A stretch of 64,000 nt of DNA from the NCBI RefSeq assembly GCF_039543385.1, contig NZ_BAABJQ010000004.1, forward strand, positions 1-64,000, written 5' to 3'. The notes beneath the pieces were generated by a model. It ran no database searches. It was not told the origin of the DNA and was given only the letters and a program-made list of their open reading frames with translations. The stretch is from Rugosimonospora acidiphila. GTDB taxonomy: Bacteria; Actinomycetota; Actinomycetes; Mycobacteriales; Micromonosporaceae. Below are positions 33,290 to 39,958 of the stretch, in pieces (the stretch's first letter is position 1; every line of letters begins with the position of its first letter). Both the position numbers and the translations under genes were made by a program.

Positions 33290-33982
33290 TCAGTGGGCGA
33301 CGCCCTCGCCGCGCGAGCGGCGCAGCGCCCGGTCGCAGGCGGCCAGGTGCGTGCCGAGCGCGTCCTCGAAGCTGGTGGTGGCGGCCTCGAACAGCAGCTG
33401 CCGGCGGATGGCCAGCTCCCTGCCGTGCACGCCGCCGGCCGAGGCGAGGACCTCTCGTACCCGTGCCGCCGGCTCCTGCGCGACCTCGTCGACCAGCCCG
33501 ACGCGGGCCGCCTCGGCGGCCGACAGCGGAGCCCGCAGCACCAGCATGCGCCGCGCGGCGGCCACCCCGAGTTGCTGTCCCAACCGGTACAGCGCCATGC
33601 CCGGCCAGGCGCTGCCGGCCACATCGACCAGCTCCAGGGTCAGGTCCTCGGCGGCCACCCGGTAGTCGCTGGCGAGCAGCAGGTCGAAGGCGGGTCCGCG
33701 GCACACCCCGCCCGCCACCACGGGTACCAGCACGGGCAGCCGCTCCAGCCGCCGCAGCGCCCGCTCCCACTGGTTCACCAGGTGGATGGGGGTCTCGTGC
33801 GGCCACGGCTCGGCCTCGCCCGACCCCGCGCCGTCGATGTGCACGAGCAGGGTGAGCCCCTTGCGTTCGTCCTCCTCGACCCGATCACACACCTCGTTGA
33901 CCTGGGTGATCAGCGCCTTGGACAGCGCCGTACCGCCCTCGACCCGCAGGTGGACATCGGTCAGATCGGAGAAACTCGACAC
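33290..33982 (-). CDS. dpgB: Enoyl-CoA hydratase/isomerase-family protein, DpgB-like
   Basis: 230 aa from GTG 33982, chosen because AGAGG lies 7 nt upstream. It is a crotonase-fold protein: ALSKALITQVNEVCDRVEEDE, PVVAGGVCRGPAFDLLLASDYRVA (oxyanion helix), LVDEVAQ. It follows the type III PKS gene by 70 bp on the same strand. In glycopeptide pathways DpgB assists DpgA in making 3,5-dihydroxyphenylacetyl-CoA. The DpgC dioxygenase and DpgD genes are missing here, so the product may differ from 3,5-dihydroxyphenylglycine. Confidence 0.8.
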   Translation of the reverse strand: MSSFSDLTDVHLRVEGGTALSKALITQVNEVCDRVEEDERKGLTLLVHIDGAGSGEAEPWPHETPIHLVNQWERALRRLERLPVLVPVVAGGVCRGPAFDLLLASDYRVAAEDLTLELVDVAGSAWPGMALYRLGQQLGVAAARRMLVLRAPLSAAEAARVGLVDEVAQEPAARVREVLASAGGVHGRELAIRRQLLFEAATTSFEDALGTHLAACDRALRRSRGEGVAH

Positions 33983-34052
33983 CGGGACGCCTCTCTTGAA
34001 AAACCATCCGGACTTCCTGTCGCGGGGCTCGCACACGCGACCCGCGACCGCG

Positions 34053-35102
34053 CTACCACCGCAGCAGTGCCATCTCGATGGTCGAGCCCGGACCCATCGT
34101 CATGAACACGCAGTGGTCACCGGGGGCGATCCGCCCCTCCTCGACCAGCTGACGGTACGAGAACAGGAACGAGCCGCTCGAGAGGTTCCCGTAGTTGCGC
34201 AGCACCGATTCGGTGTGCCGCAGATCGTACGCGGTGAGTCCAAGGTTCACCCGCACCGAGTCGATGACCTTCTTGCCACCCGAGTGGACTATCCAGTGAG
34301 CCACGTCGCTGCGGCGCACGCCGGTGCCGTCCAGCAGCGCGGCGAGCACCTCTTCGGCGTGGGCGCCCACGACGTAGGGCACGTCCCGGTCGACGTAGAA
34401 GCTGAACTTGTGCTGATCGTCATCCCAGTCGTAGCGCATGGCGTCCATCGCCTCGGGAATCAGGCGACTGGCGAACTTCAGGACGGCCGGGCCCTGCCCG
34501 GGCCGCGGGGAGTCCGCCGTCAACGCGACCGCGGCGGCGCCGTCACCGAACAGGCTGTTGACCACGGCGGTACGCATGGTGCCGTCGAATACGTACGCGG
34601 CGGAGCAGACCTCCACGCAGATCATGATGGCCAGCCGGCCCGGGTTGGACTGCGCCCAGGACGTCACCGCGTTGAGCCCGTTGAGCCCGGCGTTGCAGCC
34701 CATGCCCACGACATCGGCGCGGTGGCAGTCTCGCGGGATGCCCAACTCGTTGATGAGCAACGCGCTGAACCCGGGAGTGAGGAACCCGGTCGACGTCACG
34801 CAGCACAGGTAGTCGATGTCGTCGACCTCGGCGCCGGCGTCCTCCAGGCAGCGGCGCAGCGCCTCGGCGGCCAGCTCGATGCCGTGCGAGCGGTGCTTGA
34901 CCAGCAGCTGTCCCTGGCTCTCGTCCACCGGATTGCCATCATCGTCCAGATCGGGCAGGAGAAGATGACGCTGGTCGATGTGACTGTTCTCGAAGATGGA
35001 AGCAATTCTCGGGTCGGTCATCCCGTACCGCTCGAGAAGCTCACTCTGGCTGTACGCGGTCTTCGGGTTGGCGGTGCCGATTCCGTTGATTCGCGGTCGC
35101 AT
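34053..35102 (-). CDS. dpgA: Type III polyketide synthase, DpgA-like
   Basis: 349 aa from ATG 35102 with GGGAG upstream. Thiolase-fold type III PKS: INGIGTANPKTAYSQSEL at the N-terminus, catalytic Cys136 in GMGCNAGLNGLNA, His in HWIVHSGGKKV and Asn in the YGNLSSGSFLF segment. The overall pattern matches DpgA of the vancomycin-type pathway, which condenses four malonyl-CoA to a dihydroxyphenylacetate skeleton. It is coupled with the dpgB-like gene downstream and divergent from the deacetylase gene. No NRPS or amino-transferase genes are in the window. Confidence 0.88.
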   Translation of the reverse strand: MRPRINGIGTANPKTAYSQSELLERYGMTDPRIASIFENSHIDQRHLLLPDLDDDGNPVDESQGQLLVKHRSHGIELAAEALRRCLEDAGAEVDDIDYLCCVTSTGFLTPGFSALLINELGIPRDCHRADVVGMGCNAGLNGLNAVTSWAQSNPGRLAIMICVEVCSAAYVFDGTMRTAVVNSLFGDGAAAVALTADSPRPGQGPAVLKFASRLIPEAMDAMRYDWDDDQHKFSFYVDRDVPYVVGAHAEEVLAALLDGTGVRRSDVAHWIVHSGGKKVIDSVRVNLGLTAYDLRHTESVLRNYGNLSSGSFLFSYRQLVEEGRIAPGDHCVFMTMGPGSTIEMALLRW

Positions 35103-35458
35103 GACCGCTCCCGCTGGCACCACTGCATACTCCCGTCGCCGAGACACGAAGCCGCATCACCAGATCAAGTTCTTCGCGCCCGCCCCCGACCGGCCCCGTT
35201 TGTCGGGAGGACCCCGCAGCGTTCATACGATAGCCGACGATACAGCGCGGGCGACCGGCCGATCGGCTGGGGCAGCGAGAGCCGGGCGGCGTAACGAACG
35301 CCCGGAGCGGCCATTCGCGGGCGGACGCACGGTTGGTTCATACTTGCCGCTCGTATGCTGCCGTGCGGGAACGGTCGCGGCGCGGGCCTCGGCTCGACCG
35401 GCGGCACCGGGAGGCACAACGACCAGCACAGCGAAGACGAGGACGAGGACGAGCTGAC
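35103..35458. promoter_or_regulatory. Divergent promoter region between dpgA and the deacetylase gene
   Basis: 356 bp without a gene. On the minus strand two TATCGT hexamers (35242-35237 and 35232-35227) lie about 130 bp upstream of dpgA. On the plus strand TTGGTT (35333-35338) and TATGCT (35354-35359) with a 15-bp spacer are a weak candidate. Neither assignment is firm. Confidence 0.35.
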
Positions 35459-36277
35459 GTGGCAGAACCGCAACCATCGGCAGGGCGAAGCCTCGCGGTG
35501 CTCATGTACCACTCCGTGTCAAGCATCGGCGAGGGTCCGCTGCGGGTCTTCGGCGTGCCGCCCGAGCTGCTGCGCGAACAGTTGGCGGCGCTGTCCGGCG
35601 CCGGGTACCGGCTGGTCGGCCTCTCCGAGGCCCTCGATCTGCTTGACGGCGGGTGCACCGACCCGCTGGTGGCGCTCACCTTCGACGACGGGTACGTCGA
35701 CTTCCTCGACCACGCGGTCGGGGTGCTGGCCGAGGCGGGCGCCGGCGCGACGCTCTACATGTCGGTCGGGCACATGGGCGAGCCGGCTGGTTGGCTCGGC
35801 GCGCAGGCCGGGACGCTCGGGCCGATCATGGACTGGGCGCAACTGGCCGAGGTGGCCGGTGCCGGCATCGAGATCGGCAACCACAGCCTGATTCACCACC
35901 CGCTCGACGTGCTGCCCACCGCGCAGCTCGATCAGGAGATCCGCGACAGCCACGTCCGGCTCGCCGACGCCATGGCGCGGCCGATCCGGTCGTTCGCGTA
36001 TCCGCACGGATACAACAGCGCGGCGGTGCGCGCGACGGTCGCCCGGTACGGGTACACCAACGCGTGCGAGGTGGGCCGGCGGCTGTACCGCGACGGCACC
36101 GACCGGTTCGCGGTATCCCGGTTGCAGCCGACGCCCGACCATTCCGGCGAGGACCTGCTGGAGCTGGTACGCGGCGGCGGATCGCGCCTGGTGCCGGGGC
36201 TCAAGCGGGCCGCGCAACCCGGCTGGCGAGTGGCGCGGCGTGTTGCACTTCGGGTTTTCCACGCGAAACTGACGTGA
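35459..36277 (+). CDS. Polysaccharide deacetylase (NodB fold)
   Basis: 272 aa from GTG 35459. NodB motifs: TFDDGYVDF (MT1 with the catalytic Asp pair) and HSLIHHPL (MT2, H-x3-H metal ligands), then FAYPHGYNS (MT3-like). It has no signal peptide, so it probably acts in the cytosol on a lipid-linked or nascent sugar, or is exported otherwise. It is followed 40 bp downstream by a GH26 lipoprotein gene. A role in de-N- or de-O-acetylation of the locus polymer is inferred. Confidence 0.9.
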   Translation: MAEPQPSAGRSLAVLMYHSVSSIGEGPLRVFGVPPELLREQLAALSGAGYRLVGLSEALDLLDGGCTDPLVALTFDDGYVDFLDHAVGVLAEAGAGATLYMSVGHMGEPAGWLGAQAGTLGPIMDWAQLAEVAGAGIEIGNHSLIHHPLDVLPTAQLDQEIRDSHVRLADAMARPIRSFAYPHGYNSAAVRATVARYGYTNACEVGRRLYRDGTDRFAVSRLQPTPDHSGEDLLELVRGGGSRLVPGLKRAAQPGWRVARRVALRVFHAKLT

Positions 36278-36317
36278 GTCGGGCAGCCGTTCCGGCCGAG
36301 AGCCACTTGGAGACTTT

Positions 36318-37349
36318 GTGAAGCGCTTAGACCGGTCGCTGCGGCGCGTCCTGGTGGCGACGGTACTCGCCGTGACACTCGTCCCACAGCTCGTAGGCTG
36401 CGCGGGGAGCACGACGGAGAGTTCGGCGGCCTGGGTCGGACCGACCTCGACAGCCCGGCCCAGCGCCACGCCGTCGGCCAGCCCGTCGGCTCAGGCACCG
36501 GACGGCTCCACGAAGCCCGAGCCGGTACCCGGAAAGGTCATGCTCGGCGAGTACCTGGACCTCAAGGGCAAGACCACGCAGCAGAGCCTGGCCCTGCGCC
36601 AGCAGCAGCTCGGCCGGCAGCAACGGATCATCCACGAGTACTACTCCTGGCAGCAGCCGATGCCCACGTCGCTGGCCGGGCTGCCGGAGGGCAGCATTCT
36701 GATGATCTCCTGGGACGGCACCAAATACGCGCCGATCCTCAACGGCTCCCAGGACGCTCTGATCGCCAGCGCGGCCGACGCGCTGGCCGCGCTGAAGGCG
36801 CCGGTGTTCCTGCGCTGGGCGTGGGAGATGAACGGCAACTGGTACGACTGGGGCGGCGCGGAGAACGGCAAGAACCCGGGCAACTTCATCAAGGCGTGGC
36901 GCCACATCCACGACATCTTCGTGGCGCACCACGCGACCAACGTGGCCTGGGTCTGGGGGCCGAACGCGGGCTCGGCCCCGGCGGCGTCGTGGAACGACAT
37001 GAGCAACTACTACCCGGGCGACAACTACGTCGACTGGGTGGCCGTCTCCGGGTACTTCACCGGCCGGGAGACGCCGGCCTCGCTGTTCAGCGGAATCACC
37101 AGCAGGTACGGCGCCCGGAAGCCGGTGATGATCGCCGAGACCGGCGCGCTGGAGCGGGGCGGCACGGTCAAGGCCGACTGGATCCGCGCCCTGGAGTCCT
37201 GGATCAAGGCCAACCCGCCGGTCGGCGCCCTGGTCTGGTTCGACACCGACAACGACCACGACAACGGCAAGAACTGGCGCATCGACAGCTCGACGTCGTC
37301 GCTGTCGGCGTACCGCTCGCTCGCAGACGACCCGCACTTCTCCGGCTGA
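36318..37349 (+). CDS. GH26-family glycoside hydrolase lipoprotein
   Basis: 343 aa from GTG 36318. A signal peptide with lipobox LVGC is followed by a Ser/Thr/Pro linker (about 30-65) and the GH26 barrel. RWAWEMNG holds the acid/base Glu170 and MIAETGALE the nucleophile Glu274, with HIHDIFVAHHATNVAWVWGPN in between. Members are endo-beta-1,4-mannanases or lichenase-type glucanases. Its location beside a deacetylase and the EPS operon suggests trimming or release of the exported polysaccharide. Confidence 0.92.
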   Translation: MKRLDRSLRRVLVATVLAVTLVPQLVGCAGSTTESSAAWVGPTSTARPSATPSASPSAQAPDGSTKPEPVPGKVMLGEYLDLKGKTTQQSLALRQQQLGRQQRIIHEYYSWQQPMPTSLAGLPEGSILMISWDGTKYAPILNGSQDALIASAADALAALKAPVFLRWAWEMNGNWYDWGGAENGKNPGNFIKAWRHIHDIFVAHHATNVAWVWGPNAGSAPAASWNDMSNYYPGDNYVDWVAVSGYFTGRETPASLFSGITSRYGARKPVMIAETGALERGGTVKADWIRALESWIKANPPVGALVWFDTDNDHDNGKNWRIDSSTSSLSAYRSLADDPHFSG

Positions 37350-37486
37350 CCGGCTGCGCTCCCCCGGGGCTACGTTGGGGGTGCTCGCCTCCGCCACAAC
37401 CCGGCTCCGGCTGCGCTCCCCCGGGGCTACGTTGGGGGTGCTCGCCTCCACCACAACCCGGCTCCGGCTGCGCTCCCCCGGGGCTA
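37350..37486. repeat. 57-bp tandem array after the GH26 gene
   Basis: Units beginning CCGGCTGCGCTCCCCCGGGG start at 37350, 37407 and 37464 (period 57; the last is partial). The stop codon of the convergent acyltransferase gene (37484-37486) is in the last unit. Confidence 0.9.
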
Positions 37487-38803
37487 GCTGGGCGAGCGCT
37501 CCTCGATCAGGCCCACCGGGTCCGCACAGATCAGCTCGGCGACCCGGCGCATCGCCTTCTCGTCGAACGTCGAGCGGTGGAACGTCAGGTTCAGGTGCAG
37601 CACGCCGGCCAACTCGGCGAAGGTGACCGTCACCGCCTCCGGACCGGCCGGCGTCGGCGCGCTGAGCACCATGCGATTCTCCGGCACACAGGCCCACGGC
37701 AGCCCGCCGTAGCGCTCGTCGAGCCGGCCGATGTGGGTCAGCGTCAGCGCGGGGCTGGACTGCACGCGTACCCGCGTCGGCCCCGGCACGTGACGGGCGC
37801 CGGGCCGCAGCGCGTACACGTCGCGCAGCGCGAGGCTGGCCAGCGGCCACCCGGACTCGACCATCGCGTTCATCACGCCATGGATCGCCTGGGGGTCCAG
37901 CGTGCTGGCCGGCACCAGATACTCCCCCGGCGAGAAGTTGCCATCGACGGTCGCACCCCGGCCCAGGTACCGGCGGGCGTCGAACAAAATCATCAGGCCC
38001 GCGCCGTCCGGCCGCAGCCCGCACGCCTCGAACGCGGGAGTGGTCGCGGCGAACAGCAGCGCCGCGATCGACGTACCGGGCAGGTGGGCGTCCCGCCACT
38101 TCCGCACCGCGCCGAGCGTCCCGGTGTCCGAGCGGGCGTAGGTGGCGCACACCTCCGGCTGCCACGCGCGGCGCGGCTCGTTTCCGGCCGGCTGCGGCAA
38201 CACCGGCCGCGGCGTCCTCAGCAGGGTCAGCGCCCGGCGCGGGGCGCGGCCGAAGAAGCGCAACGACGCCCGGGCCAGCGGCAACCGGGTGGGCCGCGGG
38301 AACGGCAGGCGTGGCGCACGGCCCGCCGCCCCGGCGCCGAAGATTTCGGTCGCGAGTGAGTTGAAGACCTGGCCGTCGCCGATCGCGTGGCTCATCCGGA
38401 TGCCCACGAAGTCGCCGCAGACCAGTACCTTCAGCGGCCGGTCACCGAGTTCCAGCGCGATCAGCGCCTCGCGCAGCGCCTCGGCGGTGGCCACCTCGTG
38501 CGGCGCCGTACCGACGCGCTCCCCGGCCGCCCGCGCGGCCGCCACCGCCACGGCCTCCGGCGTACCGGGCTCGGGCCAGTCCAGCACCTCGACATCGGTG
38601 TTCGTCAGGTAGGCGTACTCGGCGCTGGACTGCGGTACCCATCGACGCGAGGCCCGGTCGAGGCGACAGACGCTGCCGTGCTCCGGGTGCTGCCGGTGCA
38701 GGGCGATCAGCGTCTCGCGGATCACCGGTGCGGTCACCCCGGCCAGGGGCCCCACCACCCGGATGTGATCGCAGGACAGCCACTCACCATCGCGCAACGA
38801 CAT
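37484..38803 (-). CDS. Condensation-domain/PapA-like acyltransferase
   Basis: 439 aa from ATG 38803; the frame continues to 38863 but is encoded there by a tandem repeat. Residues about 140-150 contain RMSHAIGDGQVF, a variant of the HHxxxDG motif of condensation-type, PapA and wax ester synthase acyltransferases. A DGNFSPGEYL segment near residue 290 resembles the DFGWG-equivalent structural motif. It probably acylates a sugar or lipid using acyl-CoA or acyl-ACP. It lies at the 3' end of the EPS operon, separated from the GT gene by 116 bp, and suggests an acylated polymer. The stop lies in a 57-bp repeat array. Confidence 0.8.
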   Translation of the reverse strand: MSLRDGEWLSCDHIRVVGPLAGVTAPVIRETLIALHRQHPEHGSVCRLDRASRRWVPQSSAEYAYLTNTDVEVLDWPEPGTPEAVAVAAARAAGERVGTAPHEVATAEALREALIALELGDRPLKVLVCGDFVGIRMSHAIGDGQVFNSLATEIFGAGAAGRAPRLPFPRPTRLPLARASLRFFGRAPRRALTLLRTPRPVLPQPAGNEPRRAWQPEVCATYARSDTGTLGAVRKWRDAHLPGTSIAALLFAATTPAFEACGLRPDGAGLMILFDARRYLGRGATVDGNFSPGEYLVPASTLDPQAIHGVMNAMVESGWPLASLALRDVYALRPGARHVPGPTRVRVQSSPALTLTHIGRLDERYGGLPWACVPENRMVLSAPTPAGPEAVTVTFAELAGVLHLNLTFHRSTFDEKAMRRVAELICADPVGLIEERSPS

Positions 38804-38837
38804 CCGCCGGCCAGGCACGCCCCCGACACTCCTCTCG

Positions 38838-38894
38838 TCGGCAACCCCGATACTCATCGGCAACCCCGATACTCATCGGCAACCCCGATGCTCA
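38838..38894. repeat. 19-bp tandem array upstream of the acyltransferase
   Basis: Three copies of TCGGCAACCCCGATACTCA (38838, 38857 and 38876; the third has one change) and a partial fourth. It occupies the intercistronic gap and the 5' extension of the frame. Confidence 0.9.
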
Positions 38895-38919
38895 TCGGCT
38901 ACCCGATAAGCAGCCGACC

Positions 38920-39918
38920 CTACCGGTACCCCGTGGACGCGTACTCGGCGACACCGGCCGGCCGTGCCTCGGGCGGCTCCGCCCGGTACTCGCGGTAGCC
39001 CCGGTGCAGCTCGATCTGGCGCAGGCACCGGGCGGACGCCGACTCCAGCCGCCACAGCCTGGCCCGCCCGGCGTTCCGGACCGACCACAGCAGGGCCGGC
39101 ACCGTCATCCGGCGCATCCCCCGCGCCGCGGCCAGGGCGACCGCGGCGCGCACCGCCGGCGACAGCGGGTCGTCCAGCTCCCCCGGCGAGATCAGGTCTC
39201 CGAACAGTTCCTCGAGCGCCCGGCGATCCTGTCCGCGCAGCCTCGACTGCCGGACGAACGCGTCCAGGTCACGCTCGTGCAGGTGCTCCGCCCGCAAGGT
39301 GCGGTCGAAGACGCCGACCAGCCCGGCGCGCAGGCAGCGCAGGCCGAACGCCTGATCGCTGTGGTACCCCAGGCGCCGGCCGTCGGTTCGGAACCCGATC
39401 CGTAGCGCGTCCGACCGCCGCAGCGACACGTTCCCGGTCCACAGGCTGCGCAGGATCGTCGACCGGTCGGCCTCGTACCGGCGGCACTGCGCCTCGTACT
39501 CGTCGGCGTACAGGTGGCTCGCGAAGCCACCCGGGCGGCGTGCCGGTGACCGGCGCACCGGCATATACCCGAGCACCACCGCACTCGGCGTACCGGCGTG
39601 CACCCGGGCGTGCTTTTCGGCGAGACCGGGTCCGGCCAGCACGTCGTCGTCCAGGATCAGCACCACCTCGCCGGTCGCGTGCTCCACCCCGGCCTGCCGG
39701 GCGGCGGCGTCCCCGGCGTTGTCCTGCCAGACCGGACGGATCCGCGGATCCGCTGCCGCCAACTCGCTGAGCAGTTCGTAGGAGCCGTCGTACGAGCCGT
39801 CCACGACGACCACGATCTCCGTCGCGTACGCGTCCCGGGCCACCGCGGCGACCGTCTCGGCGAGCCTGTCCCGGCGGTTGTAGGTGACGATGACCGCTGA
39901 CACGGATGGGAGACTCAT
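38920..39918 (-). CDS. GT2 glycosyltransferase
   Basis: 332 aa from ATG 39918 with GAGGAG 5 nt upstream. GT-A fold: SAVIVTYNRRDRL (N-terminal strand), the metal-binding LILDDDV, and a WTGNVSLRR acceptor region. The C-terminal 100 residues are helical with no membrane anchor. It lies 40 bp after the flippase gene and belongs to the EPS operon, extending or decorating the repeating unit. Confidence 0.92.
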   Translation of the reverse strand: MSLPSVSAVIVTYNRRDRLAETVAAVARDAYATEIVVVVDGSYDGSYELLSELAAADPRIRPVWQDNAGDAAARQAGVEHATGEVVLILDDDVLAGPGLAEKHARVHAGTPSAVVLGYMPVRRSPARRPGGFASHLYADEYEAQCRRYEADRSTILRSLWTGNVSLRRSDALRIGFRTDGRRLGYHSDQAFGLRCLRAGLVGVFDRTLRAEHLHERDLDAFVRQSRLRGQDRRALEELFGDLISPGELDDPLSPAVRAAVALAAARGMRRMTVPALLWSVRNAGRARLWRLESASARCLRQIELHRGYREYRAEPPEARPAGVAEYASTGYR

Positions 39919-39958
39919 CGGCTCCTCGACCTGGAGCCGGTGACGAAACATAGCGGGA

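Noticed and set aside
33290..35102. Calling the locus a glycopeptide antibiotic cluster
   Set aside because: No NRPS, DpgC, DpgD, Hpg or P450 crosslinking genes are in the window.
37350..37486. 57-bp repeats considered as CRISPR
   Set aside because: Units are directly adjacent with no unique spacers and no cas genes are present.
38838..38894. 19-bp repeats considered as iterons or operators
   Set aside because: Directly abutting identical units with no replication gene nearby; they read as a simple tandem expansion.
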